Assembly: GCA_038373865.1 (NCBI GenBank)
Contig: JAXGGA010004742.1
Coordinates: forward strand, 20,952-84,951
DNA: 64,000 nucleotides
Reading direction: 5' to 3'
DNA from: Uloborus plumipes
Taxonomy: Eukaryota; Arthropoda; Arachnida; Araneae; Uloboridae
How positions within the stretch are numbered: the first letter of the stretch is position 1; each line of letters opens with the position of its first letter. A program made the position numbers and the translations under genes. Under the pieces are notes generated by a model. It searched no databases and was not told where the DNA came from. It saw only the letters and a program-made list of their open reading frames with translations. Positions 45,613-55,564 of the stretch are shown here, one piece after another.

Positions 45613-46182
45613 AAGTTGAAAAATTGTCCCTTAAGTGTCGAAAGATGCGTAAATTGGAAAAAACAACAAAAGAACAAATTGAAATTTTAGCAAACATTTT
45701 AAAATTTACGAAACAATTTAAACAGATAAAAAGAACAAACATGGGTAATGTGCTGCCTAATCTTCAGAGAGCAGGAGCAGCGGTTAGAATATTATTAACT
45801 TTGTAGGTTTCAAAAGAGGTAGGCTATTAACAAGTCAGCTGATTTATTATAATACGGCAATAAATGCATAAAATTTAGAAGATTTGAATCAGTAAAATTA
45901 AAATTTTTTATGTATTTTCTGTATTATTTAAGTTGTGATTGAATAAAATAAGATATGCTGACAAATTGAATAACCACCCCCCTGCTCTTACCTACAAAGA
46001 AAAGAAACAGACACATACCCAAATCCAAGAGTCCGCAGCCAAAATCGCAATCCATATTCGGTCCAGGTTTAACATGTAGTTCCTGCTCACTTCCAGCCAA
46101 CGCTCTTCCTGTCGGACTTTAAACGTTGTCTATCATAAAAGCTGGTAGACTAACATGTTGCCAAAAGCAGTAATTTCCATCT

Positions 46183-46184
<2 letters not shown>
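45611..46184 (+). mobile_element. Repeat related to the foldback arms at 8435-8955; possible Penelope-like fragment
   Basis: 45603-45760 matches 8519-8670 (AACAAACATGGGTAATGTGC in both), and the right edge TTTCCATCTTGCATATATAT matches 8905-8927. A frame from 45609 reads KCRKMRKLEKTTKEQIEILA and ends in GNVLPNL. A Lys-rich coiled region followed by an LPxL-type word recalls Penelope-like N-termini, but this is a weak resemblance. TA repeats flank both sides. Confidence 0.5.
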
Positions 46185-46251
<67 letters not shown>

Positions 46252-46262
46252 GTATGTATATA
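46185..46262. repeat. (TA)n then (TATG)n microsatellite
   Basis: About 27 TA units passing into five TATG units. Confidence 0.95.
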
Positions 46263-46538
46263 TTATGGACTGCACAAACTCCTTAAATTCGGGGGTAAAT
46301 GGGGTAAAAAATGAGTACGCAGCGCATTGACAGAGTTTTTTTTTAAACTAACATTTCAAATGCATTTTTTCTCTGAAGAAAAGGAAAAACTTACTGTTAC
46401 CATTTGAAGAAAGTTACATAGTTTCAAACTGATATTGCACTCTCATAAAAGTTTTTAACTAAATTTATTTCATGATTGTATTTTTTGCATAACTGCTTTA
46501 TATTTCCCAATGCTGATGCAATGTTCCTTTAATTTTAG

Positions 46539-46691
46539 GTACTTATCAACGACTTTCTTTGAGTTTTGAATTGAAGAGGAATATTGGATACTTTATTTTT
46601 CAAACTTATCTTCCATGCATTTTAATTGTAATGTTGTCATGGGTTTCTTTTTGGATTAATCATGAAGCCACATCAGCACGTGTTGCTTTAG
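46539..46691 (+). CDS. Lcch3: LCCH3 exon: loop C, M1 and start of M2 (153 bp)
   Basis: It reads [40 protein letters not shown] and [11 protein letters not shown], then a split Gly. [12 protein letters not shown] covers the region just after loop [24 protein letters not shown] is M1. ARVAL begins the pore-lining M2 helix: Arg at 0', Ala at 2' (the position altered in dieldrin-resistant RDL) and Ser at -2', where RDL has Pro. The acceptor is attttag and the donor g|gtattt. Its length of 153 bp is the standard family size. Confidence 0.96.
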
Positions 46692-47649
46692 GTATTTTTT
46701 TTTTATTTTCTTTTAAATTAGATTTAGACTTTCTATTTTCCTTTAAGGAATGATGTGATGTTAAATTTTGATACTATTGAAAGAAAAATTTGTTTTTGGT
46801 AATCAACATTATATAATTTATTCCCAGATTTTATCAAGCAGTATTAAAAAGTCAATTTATTTGAAAATTTGGAAAGAATGTTTTTTTTTTTTTTTGTATA
46901 ACTTTGATTATATGCTCATGGACATAAAATCTTTTTTCCTTGTTTTAGTTTTTTATTCAAATCTGTAATAATGAAATAAAATTAATATTTGCATCAGTGA
47001 ATTTCAGTATATATTTTAAATCATGTACAGTAGAACCCTGATTTTACGCTGTCTGTTTCTTATGTTATCCTGGTTTCAAGGTCATTTTCCGCTGCTCCCT
47101 AGAACAACTATACTGATAATGCTAAAAGTAAAGATTCTGGATTTTACATTCATTTGTTTCAAAATGACCGCTTACTACAATTTCTACAAACAGGCCAGTG
47201 CAGTTTTTCTCCTACAAGACTCACTGAAACTTTTTTTTCCAAGATAAATTGGTTTCATAGTTGTTTAAACCTACTTTGGTGTTCTTTTTATTCAGTCCTA
47301 TGTAAGAGGAGCTTCCTTTTACCCATTTTTTTTAACAATTTTTTCAATTTTTATCTGCTTAAAACTCACACTTATAATGGTTTAAGTACATTTTAGGCGT
47401 CAAGTAGATCACAGTTGCCTTTTTTCTTAAGTTATTCAATGTCCTGTTTATGGGACACTGGGCATATATATGAGCAAAATGTGACTATACTTGAAATTTT
47501 CACAGGTGCAAATCATTAACAATTTTTGATGATTAAATTAAGCATAATGATTATAATCTTCGAAATTAAACTTATTTTAATCAATGTTTTTCCATAACTT
47601 CTACTAAAAATAAAAAATAGTTCAGTCAGTTATTTTGCACAGTATTGTT

Positions 47650-48250
47650 GGAAACATTCATCAGGGAGTCCTGAGTAACATTTTTTTGCATTTTCTTGTC
47701 ATTTTACCTGGAAACTGAGTACAACGTAATTGTGTTTTATTTACAGTAATTGTGTGACCAACTTGGTTAAACCTAATTTCATGGCTCACACGCTTACTCA
47801 ATTTTGTAAAACCTATTGCTCTCTCAGGTTTTGGTACCACGCCAAATTGTTTGAGATAGCTCACTTATATGCTGCTGCAAAATTCCACTTGATCCATGTG
47901 ATCCTCTCTTTCGTAAATCAAACGGTAAAGGAGCCAATCATTTTGAATTGATACGTCAATCAAAAAGGTGATAAGTGCAAACCACCTCTTTTTTCCACAA
48001 ACTCCAATTCAATATTTTGAAATATTTTTGTTCATTCTGTCAGCACCCCTCATTACCTTGTCCTAGCTTTTAATTATATGTGGTTGAGGTATCCCAATCT
48101 TCTGCTTCTCAGAAGCCGACCATCGTTTAGCAGAACCTAATGGATTTACTCCAGTATAGTTTGACATGATTATCACAGCAGTATTATCTCTCCAAGGCAC
48201 GACAATTATATCACATCAATGTTCGCACTGAACTATTTATTACTGGGATC
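47650..48250 (-). pseudogene. piggyBac-like transposase relic (C-terminal half)
   Basis: Read on the minus strand with frameshifts. One frame gives DIIVVPWRDNTAVIIMSNYT, then a GSAKRWSASEKQKIGIPQPH stretch and MRGADRMNKNISKY, corresponding to the piggyBac sequence W.DNK.V...SN, VKRW, IP.P and the GGVD..DQ block with its catalytic Asp. Further on are LRKRGSHGSSGILQQHIS, SHEIRFNQVGHTITVN and a Cys-rich tail RCTQFPGKMTRKCKK, matching the C-terminal zinc-ribbon region. Stops and shifts make it dead. It sits 700 bp from a TTAA-bounded foldback. Confidence 0.72.
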
Positions 48251-48955
48251 ATTTGGACCCATTAATGAAACAAAGTGGGTCCTTTGATGAAAAAATAGAG
48301 TCCAGAAATATTTGAACAAAATTATATTATTCTTAAAATACAAATTGTAATTGGTATACATATATATATACACTTGGAAAAAAATTACTAATTGTGTGTA
48401 CCCTTTTGAATGGAAAACAAGATAACTTTATGAATCCGTAAAATATACTAATAAGGGAGTTTTTTCTTCATAATTTTGAGATCAATATTAATTCAATTCA
48501 ATTAGGGACAAAAATTTGTTCTGGTAGCTCTTTGGCAAGCCAGTATACTGTCCTCATTTCTTTATCAGTTAAATGTTCTGCTTTTCCACCGCCACTTCCG
48601 ACCTTTTCTTGAGAAAAGACTGTTGTTTAATGATATTTATGGCAGGGATGCACAATCTTTTTGAAACAGCTGGCAACAAAAGATTATGTTGAGGGTTACT
48701 TCAGAAGGGGTGAGTTACACAGCCTATTTTACACTTCATTTGGAGATAATATGTATTAAATTGTACAATGTGTTGCTCATTTCTGCACTCATTGCAGAAA
48801 AAAAAAGTAAATAAAATATTTACTTAAAAATAAATTTAATTTAAAATTAGCAGGTATAATTTAACAGTCATTATTATTTTTAACTAGGCATAGCTAACAT
48901 ATATTAGTAAAATCATTTAATTAAAATTTATCTAAAAACACACAAAATCCATTAA
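48251..48955. other. Decayed sequence between piggyBac relic and foldback
   Basis: On the minus strand 48605-48535 reads HLTDKEMRTVYWLAKELPEQ, possibly more transposase, unassigned. At 48643 GCAGGGATGCACAATCTTTT resembles the left end of the hAT element at 25624 without a right partner. Confidence 0.35.
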
Positions 48956-50325
48956 GAGCAAGAATCTGAGAAACTGTCACGCCTAGCATTATGAGGTGAT
49001 TCATGACCTCTCAGATTTTCTCCCAAAAATTACCAAATGTTTATTATCTTATTGAAAGACTAAATTCAGAATGTTTTGCTCTAAAGTTGAGTTGTTTAGT
49101 GTTTATGGACCCCTAAAGATGAAGGTGCGGCATCAAAAATTAAGCGGATTTTTAAGACATGGAAGTTGCCGTGAGCCAAAACTCTTACCAGGAACTGTTG
49201 AACTCCAATTTTCTTTTTTTATATGGGATATAGAAGGTTGAAACTTTACAAAATGAATGTTAAATTTGTGGTAAGTTGTTGCCGTACGGTCAGTGAAGGC
49301 CCTCAAAACAAGGCGTTTTTGACGTTTTTTAGCGTTTTTGAGCTCCAAAAACAGCTTGTACATTTCAGTTCGCACGGCAAAAGTAGTGTCGTTTGACAGA
49401 CCAGTGTAAGCACTTTAAAATAATGTATAAATAACCGAGGAAAGTTCAACGTGCTTTTAGTTGCGTAAGGCCGAAATATGAAAAATGTCATATTTTACCG
49501 ATATTCAAACGGTCATAACTTCCTCTGCCAACAACATATTGAAATATTTTTTTTGCCAATGTCATACTCTATTCTTTGTCTTAATGGAACAGTTGAGTCC
49601 TTTGAGGCGAAATGTAAAAAATTTTTTTACAAAAAATGTACAGGAAAAAAATAAATTTTTTGTTAAAAAATTTTTCACATTTCGCCTGAAAGGACTCAAC
49701 TGTTCTGTAAAGACAAAAAATAAAGTATGACATTGGCAAAAAAAATATTCCAATATGTTGTTGGCAGAGGAAGTTATGACCGTTTGAATATCGGTAAAAT
49801 ATGACATTTTTCATATTTCGGCCTTACGCAACTAAAAGCACGTTGAACTTTCCCGGGTTATTTATACATTATTTTAAAGTACTTATACTGGTCTTTTAAA
49901 CGACACTACTTTTGCCATGCCAACTGAAATGTACAAACTGTTTTTGGACCTCAAAAACGCTAAAAAACGTCAAAAATGCCTTGTTTTGAGGGCCTTCACT
50001 GACCTCACGGCAACAACTTACCACAAATTTAACATTCATTTTGTAAAGTTTCAACCTTCGATATTCCATATACAAAAAGAAAATTGGAGTTAAACAGTTC
50101 CTGGTAAGAGTTTTGGCTCACGGCAACTTCCATGTCTTGAAAATCAGCTTAATTTTTGATTCCGCACCTTCATCTTTAGGAGTCTATAAAAACTAAACAA
50201 CTCAACTTTAGAGCAAAACATTCTGGATTTGGTCTTTCATTAAGATAATTAACATTTGGTAATTTTTGGGAGAAAATCTGAGAGGTCATGAATCACAGGC
50301 GTGACACTCTCTCAGATTCTTGCTC
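48956..50325. mobile_element. TTAA-bounded foldback element, copy 2 (1370 bp)
   Basis: It has the same family and structure as 29498-30840: termini GAGCAAGAATCTGAGAAACT and CTCTCTCAGATTCTTGCTC, TTAA outside (48952-48955 and 50326-50329), arms of about 670 bp and a loop near 49640-49655. The two copies are similar along their full length with scattered substitutions. It lies in the M1/M2 to M2/M3 intron of LCCH3. Confidence 0.9.
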
Positions 50326-50329
50326 TTAA

Positions 50330-52739
50330 TATCATATATTAAATTGAAGAATTTTCAGCAAAATTTGATACATAAAAAAATCAATAATGCTGCAATAAGA
50401 TAGCTTAGATTGTACCTTTATTTTTTTAACATTAGGTTTAATATTAGTCGTATTAAGACACAAAGCAAAGAGGTTTTTAATTGAACTCCTAGTATTGGAC
50501 TTGTTCAAATTCATGACTCAAATGTATTCCTAGATAGGGTTGCACCGATAAGCAAATTGACCGATTACCGATTAATCGGCTGCTCATAATCGGCCGATTA
50601 ATCGGCATGGCCTTTTAACGATTTTTTTTCTATCAATTTCTCCATCACTTTTCTTCTCTTTTACAATTTCACTTTAGAAGCACTAGTGATTAAAATATTT
50701 CTGTGAGACTTTTTTTTTCCCATATTGCTAACTTTTCCAAAATAATTTAAAGTATTCATCCAATTTCTTTTAGCTAAGTTTCATATTATTGCCAATAAAA
50801 TTAACTAGACGTAAAATTCAAATTAAAAAAAAAAAAAAACAGTGGAGACTATCAGGCAAAAATAACACAAGGGCAAAAGTACCATTGTATTTTAGTTCTG
50901 TAGACTTTGCACTAGGTACTATTGAGGAAATCATCTGAAAAATAACCAACCAAAAACATCTGCTAAACGATTGCTGCTCAATCAGTATATATCTCCCAAA
51001 ATTAACTAAGCCTTTTTATCACATGCTAACGAAAAATGAACAAAAAATATATAAAATACTATTACATGTACTGTGCATTAAAGCAGAGGAAAAAACACAG
51101 AGTTCAAAGTATTAGAACAGCCGGGTGCAGAAAAGTTGTGTACTCGTAGAAAAGTCCTTAAGTGTTAGCGCAATTAGAATTCCTTTTGCTGCAATCTACT
51201 TGATGTAAATTAAAGGTTTTAGGAAAAAAAGTGACTTTTTGCTTATTCTTAAAACACACGTAACTCAATGAACCAAAGTAGCCAGGGCTAAAAGGTTATG
51301 CAATTGCATTGCCTAAAAGCTTTGAAATATTAGAGTGATCTACAAAAACCTTTTGCCTGTGATGATGGGCTGAAAATTTAGCATTTTTGAAACTGTTAAT
51401 GCAATTTTGTTTATTCCTATTTCCTTTAAGAAGATTGCTATAATGTTGTACTATTGATACAATATTCTCGTATTTCTGTAAGAAATCTCAATGCCACCAT
51501 AAAATGTACTTCACTATCCATATTTTTTATGGTACTCATGTTTGAATCTCAAGACCCAAAATTTAATGTAAATATGGAGCAATAGTTGATAGGTTGTTAA
51601 GGGTTAGGGTCAGTGTTTGACAGGGATGAAAATCTTCCGCGCATTCGCGATTTTCCGCTCTTTTTATTATTTCTTTCTTTCTGCGATCTAAAAGTTAATG
51701 TTGCATCATGTTTAGAAAAAATATAAGTATACATTTATTGTTAAACTGAAGCATAAAATAAGTTGATTTAAAGTAGTAGAGGTTGAAATTACTTCCAACT
51801 TCCAAAATAATGGAAACATTTTTAGGATGCAGCTGGATTGAAACCTCAAGGATGAAATGCAATTATTGGCGAACTATGTAACTATATTTTGGCATAATGC
51901 CAAAAACATAAGCTTTCGCTGGAGGGGTAGAAATTAATGAAATTCAGATAAAATACTCGATCTTAGTCAAAAAAATCGTGAAAATTATTTTGATGTTTAA
52001 ATTTTATCAAAATAACTAAAGACCATACAATATTAATTAGAGAATTCATTTCTTGAGATACAAGTGTCTAATTTATCTAAAATTACAACCCCACCCATTT
52101 TTTTTTCTACATTGTTTTGTATGACTTAAAAATATAGAAATAGGAAATGAGCAAAAAAGAGGTTTTAAATTAAAAGCAAAGCCTTCAATCTTTCGTTTTT
52201 ACATTCAATTTCATGGTCCAAATTAAGAGGAAATCTCGCATGACTAATTTTGCATAGTAAAAAAAAATCTATCCAAATGTTGAGCCCTACAATTTTTTCT
52301 CTTTTTTGACTTTGAGCTATTTTTATCCCTGGTTTGAAATCAGAATTTAAAATTAGGCGCCGTGATGGCACCTAGAATAAGTTTTTAGGTGTCAAAATAT
52401 TCAATATGTGTGCCATTTTCAATGAATACAGGGTGTATTAGTACAGGGTGTTAAGTTTTAACCTATAAGCCCTTTATTTTCACAACCATTTGTCCTGGAT
52501 GCGTACTTACCATTGCAAGATTACTTAAAATGAAGTGCAGTTGAAAGTTTTAAGCGGGAAAAAAGGTTAAAATTTACAGGAAAGTGTAACTCTTCATACA
52601 GACTTCAGATCCCCTAATTTATGTTCAGGAAAGAATTCGCCATTGAAAAACAATTTCAGCACAAGAAATTTGAAGGATTTGTGATTAAAATTTGAAGAGA
52701 TATTCAAATATTCAAAATTTTAAGGTCCTTTGCAGAAAA
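50330..52739. other. Intron sequence with a hAT-like terminus
   Basis: At 50537 AGGGTTGCACCGATAAGC is followed by repeated CCGATTAATCGGC palindromes (50560-50605), resembling the insert inside the MITE at 4863-5216. No right end was found. Otherwise AT-rich with nothing recognised. Confidence 0.45.
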
Positions 52740-53770
52740 TGAGATCTTTACCTGTCACCATTTCAGCAGAATGACTGACTGTCATTCTACTGAAGCTGTT
52801 AGTGCAATAGCTTTGCTGTGGGGGGGGGGGGCGATCCGCCCTAGGTGTCACCCGTGTAAGGGGTGACACGCGGAGCAGACCAAAAAAAGAAAAGGAAGAA
52901 GAAAAAAAAAAGAAAAGAAGGAAGAAGAAAGAACCCATGTATATATATATATTTTTTTTTTTGGGGGGGGGGGAGTATTTTTAGCCGGGTGACACGCCTG
53001 TGAAGTGCAACGACACCAAAATGGTTTTAAGTGTTTATGAAAGATTCTTCAGTTCTGAATTCTATATTCAACATACACAGATGCATTTAATCTTTTAAAA
53101 CTTGTAGCAACAGTATGAGCGCATTTGCGCCGGCAGATACCCTTCTGGAAGAAATTTGGTTACATCCATAACATATTTAAGAGGTTCGGAAAATATAGAT
53201 ATTTAAATCCTGATATACTTTAGATCATATTAATGCCATGGCGTTGCTACAGGGGGGAGGATCCACCCCCAGTGAAACCCTTCTGTGGGGTGGTACCCGA
53301 AATTTATTTAAAAAGTTTTTGAAAAATATAAATATTTTCTTTCTGAAATTTCGCACAATATTTATATAAAATCCTTCAAATCTTGTAGCATCGCTTGGGG
53401 GAGGGAGGGGGCATTTGCGCCGGGGTTCACCCTTCCGGGAGTGACACCCAAAATGTATCATAGAGCTTTTCAGAAATACCAATATTTTCTTTCTGAAATT
53501 TACGCCAAATTTTCCCAGTTTTGTATGATCTATGTAACTCACTATGGGAAGGGGGGGGGCGGTCGTTTGTACCTCATGATAATCTTTGGAGAGTGACCCA
53601 CAAAATATATTTTACAATTTTAAAAATTTAAATATCATTTCTGAAATGTTACCTAATATTTTAAGTTATGTATAATTTACCATACTCCATAGCATCACTT
53701 TTAGGGAGGGTAGCGGTAATTCACACTGAGTGACACCCTGCTGGAGGAGACTCTTAAATGAATTTGTTTG
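52740..53770. repeat. G-rich minisatellite-like tandem array (period about 150 bp)
   Basis: Units share a TTGTAGCATCGCT-like start, a G-run, GGCATTTGCGCCGG, a CACCCTTCCGGGAGTGACAC-like middle and TTTCTTTCTGAAATTT. Starts are near 53100, 53237, 53387, 53537 and 53690. A more diverged unit with GATCCGCCCTAGGTGTCACC begins near 52800 and is interrupted. Units are 60-80% alike by eye. Confidence 0.75.
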
Positions 53771-54100
53771 TAAAAAAATTTACTAGTTCAGTTTATGATT
53801 TATATGTTTATTTTCATATAACTAGTGCAATTTTGAATTCCTTGTTAAGCTTCAATTAATTTTATTTCTAATTAAGTGCAAACTAGGAATTGACCTAAAA
53901 GCTGGGATGTTACACTCTTGTCACCAGATTTCTGAATTTGTACACCATTTCTATCAAAGAATTCATTTTCTATGATTAACAACTTTACATTTTTTAGTGT
54001 TTGCGCTTTTCAGTAGCTCAGGAGATGATTAAAAGCTATACCGAAAGTCAAGTGTCAGCAAGTGATAATATGTCATTTTTTCTCGTCCTTTGCTCTTCCT

Positions 54101-54272
54101 CAGGGACGTCATTTCAAGTTTTTCCAGGGGGGGGGGGGGCAAAGGGTGAAAACACAAAGCAATTTCATCGGAAAGCAGCAAAAACTACGCCCACTTATAT
54201 GTAAATACATTGATTTCTCAAAGCCAGGGGGGGGTGCAATTGACCCCCCTGCCCCCCTAAATGACAGACCTG
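54101..54272 (+). mobile_element. hAT-like G-rich MITE, copy D
   Basis: It runs from CAGGGACGTCATTTCAAG to CCTAAATGACAGACCTG, 172 bp, about 90% like copy C. The flanks CTCTTCCT (54093-54100) and CTCTTCTT (54273-54280) match at 7 of 8. Confidence 0.87.
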
Positions 54273-54280
54273 CTCTTCTT

Positions 54281-55337
54281 TTGTCGATTCATGTCAGAAA
54301 ATTTATTACCCAAAAGATTTCTTTTCTTCAAAATATGTATAACTCTTTATAAAGTTATGCCTATTTTTTCTGGATATTTTTTTGTCCCAATAACTCCTTA
54401 AAAGGCCTCAGGTTGCAGAATAAACTAAAATTAGCAATTTTAGTTTATTACTGTAAAATTAACTATTATACTGTAGAAATAACAGTATAATAATGGAAGC
54501 AGGGGTTCCATTTTAAAACTTTAAAATGAACAATAACAGAGTAAATTTTGCAGTTTTACAGTAACAAATTGTAAAATTAGCAATTTTAGTTCATTATTGT
54601 AAAATTACTAGCAAATTAGCTGTATTTTACTGTAAAAAACATTTATTTTTTACAATGAAGAATATTATGACTTACTACTGGTGGCTCATTTCAGACATTT
54701 AGTATCCTCCTGTTGCAAAGGTTAATCATTTTGAATAGCTGAAGGGTCTGGGATTTTTCACAGCTGATTCTGGATTACTTGTTGAAATTGCTATGAGGTA
54801 AAATACTATAGTTGTAGTTAGTGCTTGGAACAATCTTGAGAATGTTACTGATGTTCTACTGGGTGCACATGATCATCCAGTGTTAGAAGGAAATGGGAGT
54901 GAATCTTGACGTCATCAATGAAGATGGGGAAACAAGTGGATTTTAGGGGGTGGATCAGAATTTCTTACAAAATAACTACCATTTCGATGTAACTGAAATC
55001 GGTGTCTGTCGTCATAAGATGACCTATGTTTTCACTATAAAAAAAATTGCAGGCTCCTCATTGCATGAACTTTTAACATGCAGCTGTTGCGTCCCTTTGA
55101 GTTTTATGTTTTTCAAAAATAATAATAGAGTAGTCATTTTTTTCTTAAATCATGAATTTTCAGATAGCTGTCGGAACAGAAAAATATTATCTGCATGTGA
55201 TAAAATGCAAGATTTTTATCGGTGGTGTGGGCACGAAACTTTCCACACTCAGCTGTTCTAAACCTTTGAGCTGTTCTGAACTTAGTGTTTTTCATTCCAT
55301 CCTACTGTGTATCATAGCAGTACATTTAATGTTTCAG
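54281..55337. other. Intron end before the M2-M3 exon
   Basis: 54415-54660 has several mirror stretches of AACTAAAATTGCTAATTTTA type, probably a decayed small palindromic repeat. The remainder has no feature, up to the acceptor tgtttcag. Confidence 0.4.
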
Positions 55338-55564
55338 GAATCACCACTGTGTTAACTATGACTACTATAAGCACTGGAGTGAGATCTTCTTTACCCAGAA
55401 TTTCGTACGTCAAAGCCATTGACATATATCTTGTCATGTGCTTTGTTTTTGTTTTTGCTGCCCTGCTTGAATATGCAGCTGTGAACTACACTTATTGGGG
55501 ATCTACTCGAGCAAAAAAGAAAGCAAAGAAACTGAAAGACTCAAAAGCTGCTGAAGGAGGAGCT
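55338..55564 (+). CDS. Lcch3: LCCH3 exon: M2, M3 and basic start of the cytoplasmic loop (227 bp)
   Basis: It completes the split Gly and reads [20 protein letters not shown] and [20 protein letters not shown], then [20 protein letters not shown] and a Lys-rich tail ending KAAEGGA in phase 0. M2 carries Leu at 9' and the [15 protein letters not shown] exit. M3 is [17 protein letters not shown]. The [10 protein letters not shown] wording is LCCH3-like; RDL has TMTTLMSSTNAALP. The acceptor is tgtttcag and the donor gtaagt. Reading on past the donor would add about 65 unrelated residues before a stop, so intron retention would remove M4. Confidence 0.96.

Noticed and set aside
47030..47060. TACAGTAGAACCCTGATTTTACG, like a pogo or mariner terminus
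   Set aside because: No matching inverted end was found, so no element can be bounded; the same holds for TACAGTTGAACCTC at 58466.
50537..50605. CCGATTAATCGGC repeats as a CRISPR-like or operator array
   Set aside because: Spacing is irregular and the first bases match hAT-type termini; it is a transposon end.
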